Below, in pieces: positions 16,819 to 25,571 of a DNA stretch of 40,750 nucleotides (its first letter is position 1; each line of letters begins with the position of its first letter). Under the pieces are notes generated by a model. That model saw nothing but the letters and a program-made list of their open reading frames with translations. It did no database searches and had not been told where the DNA came from. Made by a program: the position numbers and the translations under genes. Origin of the DNA: Gammaproteobacteria bacterium (GTDB taxonomy: Bacteria; Pseudomonadota; Gammaproteobacteria; Pseudomonadales; Azotimanducaceae); NCBI GenBank assembly GCA_027292925.1, contig JAPUGI010000012.1, positions 1 through 40,750 of the forward strand, given 5' to 3'.

Positions 16819-17271
16819 ATGTCCAAAATCAAAGATTTGTTGGCAACCAAGGGAAATGAAGTCTGGTCTATCGGACCTGCTCACTCTGTCTATCAGGCGA
16901 TTGAAATGATGGCGTTGAAGGGAGTTGGTGCACTAACTGTACTGTCCGATGAAGGCCAGTTGGTTGGGATCATTTCGGAAAGGGACTATGCCAGAAAAGT
17001 CATCCTGCAGGGTAAGTCTTCAAAAAGTACACCGGTCTCTGAAATCATGACTCAAAACGTAGTCTTCATTGAGCCTACCTATCGCGTGGAAGAGGCCATG
17101 GCGTTGATGACCGCGAAGCGGGTTCGTCATTTACCGGTCATGACGGATGGAAACCTTGTAGGCATGATATCGGTGGGTGACCTGGTCAAATCCATTATTG
17201 ATGAGCAATCACATGTTATCGAACAGCTGGAGCGCTACATCAAGGGTGAAACTGCTGGAATTGATCACTAG
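16819..17271 (+). CDS. Tandem CBS-domain protein
   Basis: A 150-aa stand-alone pair of CBS domains: first about 10-65 (HSVYQAIEMMALKGVGALTVL ... VGIISERDYARKV), second about 75-130 (VEEAMALMTAKRVRHLPVM ... VGMISVGDLVKSI). CBS pairs bind adenosine nucleotides (AMP, ATP, SAM, NADH) and regulate partner proteins. The SERDYARK and SVGDLVK ends are typical of the small soluble class. GAGG precedes the ATG at good spacing. No obvious partner gene is adjacent. Confidence 0.88.
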   Translation: MSKIKDLLATKGNEVWSIGPAHSVYQAIEMMALKGVGALTVLSDEGQLVGIISERDYARKVILQGKSSKSTPVSEIMTQNVVFIEPTYRVEEAMALMTAKRVRHLPVMTDGNLVGMISVGDLVKSIIDEQSHVIEQLERYIKGETAGIDH

Positions 17272-17280
17272 CCGCTGTTC

Positions 17281-17344
17281 TGAGTGCCTGTCCTGAGCGA
17301 AGTCCAAGAAACTGCGAATCGAAGGATCTCCTTCACGGCACTCA
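17281..17344. repeat. Nested inverted repeat with CCTGAGCGAAGTC motif
   Basis: TGAGTGCC (17281-17288) and GGCACTCA (17337-17344) are perfect 8-bp outer arms. Inside lie TGTCCTGAGCGAAGTC and a small palindrome GAAGGA-TC-TCCTTC. From memory, GTCCTGAGCGAAGTCGAAGGA-like stretches are widespread intergenic repeats in environmental genomes. It follows the CBS gene by 10 bp and could also act as a transcript end, although it has no T run. Confidence 0.5.
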
Positions 17345-17541
17345 ATAAGAAGTCCTATCAACGATACTTCCATTATCGATTGCATCGTCGATAGGCTACT
17401 GCCTACCCATCTCACCAACAACCGATAATGCTCGACCCTGTTCTGTTCATTTCGTGACCCAATTCTGTCTGGCGCGCATCGATGAGTACTTTACAGATTT
17501 TTTTTCTCTTGCATACTGGGAACAGCGAAACGGGAAGCGCC

Positions 17542-18780
17542 ATGGAAATTCAGGTAGGAATAAAAAACGGCTTCATTAAGGGGCGATGTGACGAAAAATT
17601 TCAACCTGTATTGGATGAATTTGTCCGAAACTTTAATGCGCGAAACGAGCTAGGTGCTTCAGTGTGCATCAATGTTGCTGGCGAAACATTGGTAGATCTG
17701 TGGGGCGGGATGAAGTCGCCGGGAAAGGAAGCCGCCTCCTGGGAAGAAGATACAATTTCTGTGGTTTTCTCCTGCACTAAAGCGGCCACAGCCCTTTGTG
17801 CCCATATGTTGATAGACCAGGGAAAGTTGGAGTTAAATGCGCCTGTGGCTGAGTACTGGCCGGAGTTTGCGTCACACGGGAAGGAGCAGGCGACGGTAGC
17901 AATGATGCTGAATCACTCTGTTGGTGTACCCGCGCTGCGAGAACCGGTAAAAGAAGGAGGTTTCCTTGACTGGGACTATATGAGTGATCGCCTGGCCCAG
18001 GAAGAGCCATTCTGGAAGCCTGGCACCCGGAACGGGTACCACATGATGACTTTCGGCTGGACAGTGGGTGAACTTGTGCGCAGGGTTTCAGGCCAGAGCC
18101 TGGGAACCTTTTTCAGGAATAACATTGCGAAACCTTTACATCTCGATTTTTGGATCGGGTTACCCGAATCTGAATTCGGCCGCGTTTCGCGAACATTGCG
18201 ATGGAGGCCGGAGAAAGGACAAAAACCTGCGCCATTCACAATGGCGTTGCTCAATGATCCGAATTCGCTGCAGTATCTGGCATTTCTCAACAATGGCCGA
18301 CACAAAACAGATTCGCCGGATAGTTATCGCACAGAATATGGTGCAGGTGGTGGAATCGGTAATGGAAGATCACTGGCTGCCATGTATACGCCGTTAGCCA
18401 ATGGCGGACTGCATAATGACGTAAAGTTGTTGTCCAATGACCATATTGAACGAATGCGGGCAGTTTCGGTTGCCACATCGGAAGATGCGACACTATTGAT
18501 GCCCAGCAGATTTGGCCTCGGATTCATGTTATCCATGGACAACCGAAACCGCGAAAGCGGCTATATGGAGACGCTTATATTAGGTCAACAGGCTTTTGGC
18601 CATGCAGGTGCTGGCGGAAGTGATGGTTTTGCGGATACGGAAGCAAACCTGGCGTTCGGCTATTCGATGAACCGAATGGGCGCGGGGATCCTTCTAAACG
18701 AAAGAGGACAGTCACTGGTTGATGCCGTTTATCGATGTCTCGGCTATCGAACCGATAGTCCGGGCTTCTGGATAAAGTGA
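17542..18780 (+). CDS. Serine hydrolase of the class C beta-lactamase/esterase VIII family
   Basis: A 412-aa product from ATG 17542 (MEIQVGIKNG, with GGGAAGC upstream); the track start adds 20 residues without family support. The nucleophile motif is SCTK (77-80, Ser77/Lys80), the Tyr motif is probably in NGYHMMTFGW (about 173) and the third motif is HAGAGGS near 352 replacing KTG. Such proteins are mostly carboxylesterases (EstB-like) or lactone/amide hydrolases rather than resistance enzymes. No signal peptide is seen, so it is likely cytosolic, arguing against beta-lactam resistance. Confidence 0.85.
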   Translation: MEIQVGIKNGFIKGRCDEKFQPVLDEFVRNFNARNELGASVCINVAGETLVDLWGGMKSPGKEAASWEEDTISVVFSCTKAATALCAHMLIDQGKLELNAPVAEYWPEFASHGKEQATVAMMLNHSVGVPALREPVKEGGFLDWDYMSDRLAQEEPFWKPGTRNGYHMMTFGWTVGELVRRVSGQSLGTFFRNNIAKPLHLDFWIGLPESEFGRVSRTLRWRPEKGQKPAPFTMALLNDPNSLQYLAFLNNGRHKTDSPDSYRTEYGAGGGIGNGRSLAAMYTPLANGGLHNDVKLLSNDHIERMRAVSVATSEDATLLMPSRFGLGFMLSMDNRNRESGYMETLILGQQAFGHAGAGGSDGFADTEANLAFGYSMNRMGAGILLNERGQSLVDAVYRCLGYRTDSPGFWIK

Positions 18781-18882
18781 GGTGACTCTTCGACCAGCGA
18801 AATGTATTAGGCAATACCGGGGGTTATTTGCGCTTGACTCTAACAAGAACATAATGGGAGAAATGTTGAAGAGGAAACTACT

Positions 18883-19317
18883 ATGTTAGATATGCTGGAA
18901 CCTGCACCTATTTTGTTACCTGTCATTGGACTCGTTATTTGGACATTGGTAATGCAAGGCTGGATGGTAGTCACGAGAGTACCTGCCATCAGTGCTGCAA
19001 AACTTGGTCCTGAAGCTGGCCAGCGCACCGCGGAGCTTGCGGCTATGTTGCCCAAAGAAGTGCAGTGGAAGGCAGATAACTACAATCACCTCATGGAACA
19101 GCCGACCATATTTTATGCGGTGGCGCTCGCGCTAGCTATCGCCGGAATGGGCGATGGTCTTAATATGATGCTGGCATGGTTTTATCTGGGTTCAAGAGTC
19201 GTCCACAGCTTTGTTCAGTCCACCACTAACAATGTAACGATTCGCTTTAGCCTATTCCTGCTGGGGACCATTGCAGTGTTGGCCATGGCCATTAATGGCG
19301 TCATCTCTCTCCTGTAA
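18883..19317 (+). CDS. MAPEG-family membrane protein
   Basis: A 144-aa protein with four predicted membrane helices: PILLPVIGLVIWTLVMQGWM, IFYAVALALAIAGMG, MMLAWFYLGSRVVHSF and LFLLGTIAVLAMAING. WKADNYNHLMEQPTIFYAV is the conserved MAPEG stretch, with the Asn and Glu used for glutathione binding in eukaryotic members, and LGSRVVHSFVQSTTNNVTIRF the second. Bacterial members are probably glutathione-related or have unknown roles. Stands alone, 102 bp after the serine hydrolase. Confidence 0.85.
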   Translation: MLDMLEPAPILLPVIGLVIWTLVMQGWMVVTRVPAISAAKLGPEAGQRTAELAAMLPKEVQWKADNYNHLMEQPTIFYAVALALAIAGMGDGLNMMLAWFYLGSRVVHSFVQSTTNNVTIRFSLFLLGTIAVLAMAINGVISLL

Positions 19318-19425
19318 TATTCGCTGTTCGCCATGTGCGAGCGCCAGGGAAGGTTGGAAGGACATGCGGTCTAGACACCCTGACGCCGACGGCTACTTGT
19401 AAATGGAGGTAAAAGCAGGGTTCGT

Positions 19426-20517
19426 TTAGATATTATCCCCGGCTTCCGCCTTGTCCACAAAAAAAGACTTATGGCACCAGCCATTAATCTTCCTTTTGAC
19501 TCGTTTCGGGTTGTTGATTAAGCGATAAAACTTTTCGATATATTGAATTTTCCTCCTTTTTTGATCGTTGCGAAGATATTCGGTGTCCTCAAATAGGGAC
19601 AAGATTTCTGATTGCTTTGAGTTCAGCATCGCGATGTTGTCAGCCAGCATGCCTTCGTTTCGGCAATAACCCCGATACCGTCGTTCCCTGATATTGTCGA
19701 GTTTTAGTGCCTTATCCACAGCTGCATATTCCGGATTCACCAGGCCAGTCATGTCAAAATCATATGGAATGTAGAGGTTGTCCGTCGCACCATCTTGGCC
19801 AAAAAGCTTGCCGTTATGACAACAATCGTCATCGCCCAAAACATGGGTGGCGGACCAGTCGGTATTTCCCAGCATCATTTGAAACAGGCTGACTAAATTA
19901 AGGTGTTTGCTATCAAGCTGGTCAGCAGATGTTTCGTTCAGTTTTAACCTTTCTTTTTCGATGCGCCTGGCGAGGCGTTTATTGGGTTCTAAAAAAAAGC
20001 CATAGGTTGTATTAAGCGTTTTATTGGTTTGGCTATCGACATAGGTAATCCGGGCAAGCCGAACGAGAAAACTATTGTTCGTCAGCAGGTTGAGGATTTT
20101 GTATGCCAGATACTCGGTAATGACATAGCCCTCATACTTCTTCACCTCCGGATGACACTGGACAACCAGTTTCAGTTTCTTCTGCTTGGCGAAGGTAGTG
20201 TCTTTGGTATCCTTTTTATCAAACAGTACCCGGATGGGGGGAAAACTGCAGGTCCTTCGACTCAAGCGCTTGATGCCTCTTGAGCGCAATCGAACGTCGA
20301 TTGAAACGAGGTTTCCATCGGCGTCACTATAGGTAAGGCTGGCAGGCTCATATTCTAAGCCCCTGTCGCGATCCTTAACCAGCCTGCTGATTGGTCCGTT
20401 AATGGTGATTTGCATCAGTTCGTCAGAACGAAAAAGAAGATCAGCCTTTTTTGCCACTGCCATGGGAGCGGACAGGATAAGCAATAGTCCGGTTATCCAG
20501 GAGATCGGAGAATTCAT
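19426..20517 (-). CDS. Exported protein of unknown function, faintly kinase/CotH-like
   Basis: A 363-aa protein with a clear signal peptide (MNSPISWITGLLLILSAPMAVA, cleavage after AVA). The mature part has an N-terminal beta-rich region (about 25-110), then a helical region with SLFQMMLGNTDWSATH and IPYDFDMTGLVNPEYA (about 215-270), and a Lys/Arg-rich tail. The N-D...D-F-D spacing recalls the catalytic loop and metal-binding Asp of atypical secreted kinases such as CotH, but that is only a visual resemblance. Several cysteines, including adjacent DDDCCHNG, suggest disulfides. Transcribed divergently from the acyl-CoA dehydrogenase cluster (149-bp gap). Confidence 0.65.
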   Translation of the reverse strand: MNSPISWITGLLLILSAPMAVAKKADLLFRSDELMQITINGPISRLVKDRDRGLEYEPASLTYSDADGNLVSIDVRLRSRGIKRLSRRTCSFPPIRVLFDKKDTKDTTFAKQKKLKLVVQCHPEVKKYEGYVITEYLAYKILNLLTNNSFLVRLARITYVDSQTNKTLNTTYGFFLEPNKRLARRIEKERLKLNETSADQLDSKHLNLVSLFQMMLGNTDWSATHVLGDDDCCHNGKLFGQDGATDNLYIPYDFDMTGLVNPEYAAVDKALKLDNIRERRYRGYCRNEGMLADNIAMLNSKQSEILSLFEDTEYLRNDQKRRKIQYIEKFYRLINNPKRVKRKINGWCHKSFFVDKAEAGDNI

Positions 20518-20666
20518 GTTGGTTTAGCGGTTGAACTACATTCTTTGATATGGGGATGGATTGGGCTTTCTACAAGTACCCCGGGATATTTCATGATGGC
20601 GAAGGGTTGGTTTGCCGTCGGCAGTTTTAGCGAGGTATGCTCAACGCTTCGCGAGAGGGGAAAATC

Positions 20667-21803
20667 ATGCAATTTACGTTTACCGGGGAGCAGCATCAAT
20701 TTCGGGATGTGGTTAAGCGATTCCTCAGAGACAAATCTCCTGCCACGGAAGTACGCCGTTTGATGGAAACTGATGAAGGGTTCGATCCTGTAGTCTGGAA
20801 GCAGCTAAGTGAAGAGCTTGCACTTCCTGCGTTGCCTGTTCCAGAGATCTTCGGCGGTGCTGGATTTGGTTTCGTAGAGTTATCGATCGTGATGGAGGAG
20901 ATGGGCCGTTCTCTTTTATGCGCGCCATATTTTTCAAGTGCGGTGCTGGCGGTCAGCGCAATTTTAAATGCAGGAACGGAAAACCAGAAACAAAGTCTGT
21001 TACCACAGATTGCATCAGGAAGTATTAGAGCCACACTGGCGATGACGGAATCCAACGGGCGGTGGGATGCCTCGGCAGTCGAACTCGTTGCGCAAGTGGA
21101 AAAGGATCACTTTGTTCTGCGAGGTGAAAAGAGTTTCGTGGTTGACGGTCATACTGCAGACCTGCTCATTGTTGTTGCCAGGCTTGAAGGTAGCGAGGGA
21201 GACAATGGAATCTCGTTTTGTTCCGTGGATGGGGATGCGCCTGGCATAGAAAAAACCCTCCTGAGAACCATGGACCCGACTCGAAAGCTCGCCCGGCTTG
21301 ATTTTAACGGCGTTCGCGCGCAACCATTGGGAGAACCGGGCGCAGGATTTCACGCCTTGAATAAAACGTTAGATCAGGCTGCGATCGCCCTGTCCAATGA
21401 GATGGTCGGCGGTGCGCAGTTTCTAATGGATTCAGCCATTGAATACTCAAAAATTCGCGTGCAGTTTGGACGAGTTATCGGGTCTTTCCAGGCGATCAAA
21501 CACAAATGTGCAGACATGCTGATTCAGCTTGAGTTGGCAAAATCTGCTGCCTATTACGCGGCAGCGGCGGTAGATGCCGGTGATAGCTGCCTACCGGCAC
21601 TTGCCAGCATGGCGAAGAGTGCGGCATCAGATGCCTATATGCAGATCGCGGCAGAGTGCATACAAATTCATGGTGGTATTGGATTTACCTGGGACCAGGA
21701 CACACATCTGTGGTTTAAACGGGCGAAAAGTTCTGAGGTCTTTCTAGGCGATCCGGCCTATCACCGTGAACTGGTGATGCAGCGATGGGAGGAAGGGATA
21801 TGA
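20667..21803 (+). CDS. Acyl-CoA dehydrogenase, small-subunit type (pair 1)
   Basis: FAD enzyme that desaturates an acyl-CoA at alpha-beta. Start ATG 20667 (MQFTFTGEQHQFRDVV, 378 aa) follows GAGAGGGG; the track start ten codons earlier lacks support. The N-terminal helical domain, middle beta domain (about 120-220) and C-terminal helical domain with IQIHGGIGFTWDQDTHLWFKRAK are all present. At the helix carrying the catalytic Glu in isovaleryl-CoA dehydrogenase, the sequence is LDQAAIALSNEM, without the L-x-x-E-R pattern, and the YEGT motif is absent. It overlaps the next gene by 4 bases. This fits the partner subunit of a heteromeric dehydrogenase (PimC/PimD or FadE28/29 style). Confidence 0.9.
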   Translation: MQFTFTGEQHQFRDVVKRFLRDKSPATEVRRLMETDEGFDPVVWKQLSEELALPALPVPEIFGGAGFGFVELSIVMEEMGRSLLCAPYFSSAVLAVSAILNAGTENQKQSLLPQIASGSIRATLAMTESNGRWDASAVELVAQVEKDHFVLRGEKSFVVDGHTADLLIVVARLEGSEGDNGISFCSVDGDAPGIEKTLLRTMDPTRKLARLDFNGVRAQPLGEPGAGFHALNKTLDQAAIALSNEMVGGAQFLMDSAIEYSKIRVQFGRVIGSFQAIKHKCADMLIQLELAKSAAYYAAAAVDAGDSCLPALASMAKSAASDAYMQIAAECIQIHGGIGFTWDQDTHLWFKRAKSSEVFLGDPAYHRELVMQRWEEGI

Positions 21804-23050
21804 ATGACCCGACAGAAGGATCGGTAAGAGAGGAAGTCAGGACCTGGCTGGCAGATAACTGGGACCCCAATCTCTCACTGGTGGATTGGCGCAATAAGTT
21901 GGCAGATTCCGGTTGGGGAGTCCCAGGCTGGCCGAAACAATGGTATGGGCGTGACCTGCATGCCGTGCTTGCGTCTACCGTGGAAGAAGAATTCGCCGCC
22001 ATCAATGCGGTTGGTGTCGCCAGGACCGGCATCAGAATGTTGGCAGCAGCGACCATCCTTGAACATGGCACGGATGTGCATAAAAAGAAATTCCTGCGTC
22101 GGATACTCACCGGGGAAGATACCTGGTGCCAGTTGTTCAGTGAACCGGGCAGCGGCAGTGACCTGGCGGGTGCAACCACGCGGGCGGACTATGACGGAGA
22201 GAAATGGATCATCAATGGGCAGAAGGTATGGACCACCAGTGCCCATCATGCGGACTATGGTTTGTTGCTGGCGAGAACAGACTGGGATTTACCGAAACAC
22301 CAGGGACTAACCTACTTTATATTGAACATGAAGCAACCGGGTGTAGATGTTCATCAGCTAAGGCAGATGAATGGTCATGCCTCTTTCAACCAGGTGTTTT
22401 TTACTGATGCCCAGATTGCGCCACAATACCAGGTGGATGAAAAAGGCGCTGGCTGGAAGGTCGCAATGACGACACTCGCCCATGAACGACGTGGTGCTGG
22501 TGGGTTGGGTCGGGCAAATCATGATTCCGGATTAACCGGCCCTATTTATGAAGAAGAGCGCAAAGAAATCGCCACGGTCATGGAGCCCTACAAGTGGTAT
22601 CCCCAAAGGGCTGGCCGGGTTGATCTCGCGCTGCCAAGAGCACGGGAGACCGGGCGAATAGAGGATGCCAATGTGCGCCAGGAAATTGCCAAACTGCTTA
22701 TCATGTCTAAATCTGCCGGGTGGACAGCGCAACGGGCCCGGGCAGCGCAGGAACAAGGTATGCCCCAGGGTCCGGAAGGATCCTTAAGTAAGCTTGCAGC
22801 AAGCAATGTAGCAAGGCAGGCATCCCGGGTGCATACGTTGATATCAGGCGCGGATGCCTTGCTCACCGGAAGTGATGGTGCAATGGACGGGGTCATCGCG
22901 GAAATCCTGGTCTCGGTTCCTGCGACTTCCATCGCTGGCGGCACCGATGAGATACAGCGCAACATTATTGCCGAGCGGGTTCTTGGCATGGAAAAGGAAC
23001 CACGGTTCGATACCGGACCGTTCAAAGACGTACCGAAAAACGTCACCTGA
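21800..23050 (+). CDS. Acyl-CoA dehydrogenase, large-subunit type (pair 1)
   Basis: A 416-aa acyl-CoA dehydrogenase starting at ATG 21800, overlapping the previous stop by 4 bases, with GGAGGAAGG upstream. Substrate/FAD-loop text includes WCQLFSEPGSGSDLAGATTRA, WIINGQKVWTTSAHHADYGLLLART and a C-terminal IAGGTDEIQRNIIAERVLGM, where medium-chain enzymes have YEGT. TTLAHERRGAGG supplies a Glu at the isovaleryl-CoA-dehydrogenase position, so it should hold the catalytic base of the pair. Coupled translation supports a complex with the upstream gene. Substrate class (branched, alicyclic or steroid side-chain) is an inference from the paired arrangement. Confidence 0.92.
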   Translation: MNDPTEGSVREEVRTWLADNWDPNLSLVDWRNKLADSGWGVPGWPKQWYGRDLHAVLASTVEEEFAAINAVGVARTGIRMLAAATILEHGTDVHKKKFLRRILTGEDTWCQLFSEPGSGSDLAGATTRADYDGEKWIINGQKVWTTSAHHADYGLLLARTDWDLPKHQGLTYFILNMKQPGVDVHQLRQMNGHASFNQVFFTDAQIAPQYQVDEKGAGWKVAMTTLAHERRGAGGLGRANHDSGLTGPIYEEERKEIATVMEPYKWYPQRAGRVDLALPRARETGRIEDANVRQEIAKLLIMSKSAGWTAQRARAAQEQGMPQGPEGSLSKLAASNVARQASRVHTLISGADALLTGSDGAMDGVIAEILVSVPATSIAGGTDEIQRNIIAERVLGMEKEPRFDTGPFKDVPKNVT

Positions 23051-23108
23051 ACGGTGCCAATGGTGTTAATTCCACCATCGTGGTAGTTTTCCCGTTCGAA
23101 ACTCTACG

Positions 23109-23136
23109 TTCAATTCGAAAATGTAACTTTTATAAT
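23109..23136 (+). promoter_or_regulatory. Candidate promoter before acyl-CoA dehydrogenase pair 2
   Basis: TTCAAT (23109-23114) and a perfect TATAAT (23131-23136) are separated by 16 bp in an AT-rich patch between the two dehydrogenase pairs. This suggests pair 2 has its own promoter. The -35 is weak. Confidence 0.35.
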
Positions 23137-23199
23137 ATCCAATATGAGCGTAAACATAATGGTTTCATTTCTGGACGGTACTAGTGGGAGGAGTAATAG

Positions 23200-24318
23200 A
23201 TGAACTTCGAATTTTCTGAGGAACAAAATCTGCTGCGCGAGCAGGCGGGGGGGTTTCTCGGCGATCATTGTTCAACCAAGGTTGTTCGCAAGATTCTCGA
23301 TGGCGAGGAGTCCTACGATCAGGAACTATGGGCGAAAGTGGTGGAAATGGGCTGGACCGCAACGGTTATCCCCGAAGAATTCGACGGCCTCGGACTGTCC
23401 TACCTCGAGCTTAGTGTCATTGCGGAAGAACTGGGTCGCGCTTTTGCGCCATTGCCATTCTCTTCATCGGTATATCTGGCCACAGAGGCATTGATAGCGG
23501 CTGGCTCAAACGGACAAAAAGAGGAATGGTTGCCGAAATTGGCGGCGGGCTCTGCCATTGGTTGTTTTGCGGTTGGCGAAGGAACCGGCCAGGCAACTCC
23601 CAAATCCCTTACAACCTCAGCCGATGGTAACGGTGTCAGTGGAAGTAAGATTCCGGTAGCCGACGGTGATATCGCTGACTTTGTCGTGGTCATTGCAGCA
23701 TGCGCTAGTGGTGATGGCGCCAGTGCCTATCTTGTTGATTTGAACCAGGCTTCAGTTTCCAGGGAAAAAGTGAACACCATTGACCCAAGTCGTTCCCATG
23801 CAAAATTGGACTTCAGTAGCGCCAGCGCAGAATTGTTGGGTAACGAAGGAGAAGGATGGGCACTACTGCAAAAAATATATGATCGTGCAGCGGTGTTGTT
23901 TGCCTGGGAACAGGTAGGCGGAGCAGAGGCCGCGCTGGAAATGGCAAAAGAATATGCCATGGGAAGGTTCGCATTCGGCAGGCCTATTGCCACCTACCAG
24001 GCGATCAAACATAAGCTGGCCAACATGTATGTAAAGAATACGCTGGCAAAGTCCAACTGTTACTACGGCGCATGGGCGCTTTCTACAGATGCAGCGGAGC
24101 TGCCGATTGCCGCGGCAACCGCCAGGGTTGCTGCTATCCAGGCCTATTACTTTGCATCAAAAGAAAATATCCAGACCCATGGCGGGATGGGATTTACCTG
24201 GGAGTTTGACTGCCAGTTTCCTTATCGCCGTTCGAAACTACTGTCAGTAAATATCGGCAGTGAAGCCACGTGGCAGGAAAAACTGATTAAGGCAATTGAA
24301 GAAGACCAGGCTGCGTAG
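23200..24318 (+). CDS. Acyl-CoA dehydrogenase, small-subunit type (pair 2)
   Basis: A 372-aa acyl-CoA dehydrogenase with start MNFEFSEEQNLLREQ behind GGGAGGAG. The C-terminal IQTHGGMGFTWEFDCQFPYRRSK is the small-subunit version seen also in pair 1. At the IVD-type catalytic helix the sequence reads YDRAAVLFAWEQVGG, lacking the L-x-x-E-R pattern. It is followed 20 bp later by a large-type dehydrogenase. Clear paralogue of the 20667 gene in order and architecture, suggesting duplication of a two-gene unit. Confidence 0.9.
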   Translation: MNFEFSEEQNLLREQAGGFLGDHCSTKVVRKILDGEESYDQELWAKVVEMGWTATVIPEEFDGLGLSYLELSVIAEELGRAFAPLPFSSSVYLATEALIAAGSNGQKEEWLPKLAAGSAIGCFAVGEGTGQATPKSLTTSADGNGVSGSKIPVADGDIADFVVVIAACASGDGASAYLVDLNQASVSREKVNTIDPSRSHAKLDFSSASAELLGNEGEGWALLQKIYDRAAVLFAWEQVGGAEAALEMAKEYAMGRFAFGRPIATYQAIKHKLANMYVKNTLAKSNCYYGAWALSTDAAELPIAAATARVAAIQAYYFASKENIQTHGGMGFTWEFDCQFPYRRSKLLSVNIGSEATWQEKLIKAIEEDQAA

Positions 24319-24338
24319 CCGGGTCTCCAGGAGACATT

Positions 24339-25550
24339 ATGGATTTTAACGATTCCACAGAAGAAGCAACATTCAGGCAGGAAGCCCGCGACTGGTTGAA
24401 AGCCAACGAGCCAACTGAGGCTGAATTGGAAGGTCTCGATGGTATTGAAGCTGCCAAATTGTGGCAGAAACGAAAGTATGATGCCGGTTGGGCATGCATT
24501 CGCTGGCCAAAAGAGCATGGTGGACGCGGAGCGTCCGCCATTGAACAGGTTATTTTTGGCCAGGAAGAATCAAAGTTTGATACTCCAGAAGGTCTTTTTA
24601 CAATCGGCCATGGTATGTGTGCCCCGACCATGATGGCCTGGGCAACGGAAGAGCAGAACAAGCGTTACTTGCCAAAACTCGCCAGTGGTGAAGAAATCTG
24701 GTGCCAGATGTTTAGTGAGACCGCCGGGGGTTCTGACCTGGCGGCACTTCGTACACGGGCGGAAAAAGACGGAGATGACTGGATTATCAATGGCCAGAAG
24801 ATTTGGACCTCGGGGGCACATTATTCTGACTATGGCGTAATTGTCCTTAGAACTGATCCCACAGCACCAAAACATCAGGGCCTGACCTATTTCTTCATCG
24901 ACATGAAATCACCTGGTATTGAGACCAAGCCCATCAAGCAGATTTCAGGTGGTGCCAACTTTAATGAAGTGTATTTTACCGATGTGCGTGTTCCTGATGC
25001 GCATCGCCTTGGCGCTGTTGGCCAGGGCTGGCAGGTCGCCATAACCACCTTGATGAATGAGCGGGCCTCCATCGGTGGTGGTGGTGGTGGCGTCAACTTC
25101 AAGTCTGTATTCAAGCTGGCGCAGACCGTTAATATTGATGATGAACCGGCGATCAAGGACAAGTCCGTGAGAAGAAGACTGGCGGATTGGTACATTCAGG
25201 AGTCCGGCCTGAAATTCACTGGGTATCGCTCAATGACGGCCTTGTCCCGCGGTGAAATTCCGGGTCCGGAGAATTCGATTGGTAAATTGGTTGGCGCACC
25301 AAAACAGCAGGATATGGCGTCATTCGCGCTGGATCTCCTTGAATCCAGCGGTGCTATCTGGGATCCCGAACTGTCCCAGGAAGCCGGAATGTTCCAGGCG
25401 ACCTATATGGCATCCCCGGGAATACGAATTGCCGGGGGTACCGATGAAATCATGGCGAATATTATCGCCGAACGGGTTCTTGGTATGCCTCAGGATATTC
25501 GCGTCGACAAGGGTATCCCGTTTAACGAGATACCGACTTCAAATTCCTGA
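24339..25550 (+). CDS. Acyl-CoA dehydrogenase, large-subunit type (pair 2)
   Basis: A 403-aa acyl-CoA dehydrogenase starting MDFNDSTEEATFRQEAR behind CAGGAG. WCQMFSETAGGSDLAALRTRA and WIINGQKIWTSGAHYSDYGVIVLRT contact FAD and substrate in the family. TTLMNERASIGGGGGG carries the presumed catalytic Glu, and the C-terminus reads RIAGGTDEIMANIIAERVLGM. The poly-Gly run (GGGGGG) after the Glu is unusual and comes from a GGT/GGC-rich stretch. It is the partner of the upstream small subunit. The alpha/beta hydrolase follows within 21 bp of its stop. Confidence 0.92.
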   Translation: MDFNDSTEEATFRQEARDWLKANEPTEAELEGLDGIEAAKLWQKRKYDAGWACIRWPKEHGGRGASAIEQVIFGQEESKFDTPEGLFTIGHGMCAPTMMAWATEEQNKRYLPKLASGEEIWCQMFSETAGGSDLAALRTRAEKDGDDWIINGQKIWTSGAHYSDYGVIVLRTDPTAPKHQGLTYFFIDMKSPGIETKPIKQISGGANFNEVYFTDVRVPDAHRLGAVGQGWQVAITTLMNERASIGGGGGGVNFKSVFKLAQTVNIDDEPAIKDKSVRRRLADWYIQESGLKFTGYRSMTALSRGEIPGPENSIGKLVGAPKQQDMASFALDLLESSGAIWDPELSQEAGMFQATYMASPGIRIAGGTDEIMANIIAERVLGMPQDIRVDKGIPFNEIPTSNS

Positions 25551-25571
25551 CCCGCGGTGGGCGAGGCAACA

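Noticed and set aside
17542-18780. Beta-lactam resistance gene
   Set aside because: Although SCTK is present, there is no signal peptide and the third motif is HAG rather than KTG, favouring an esterase-type hydrolase.
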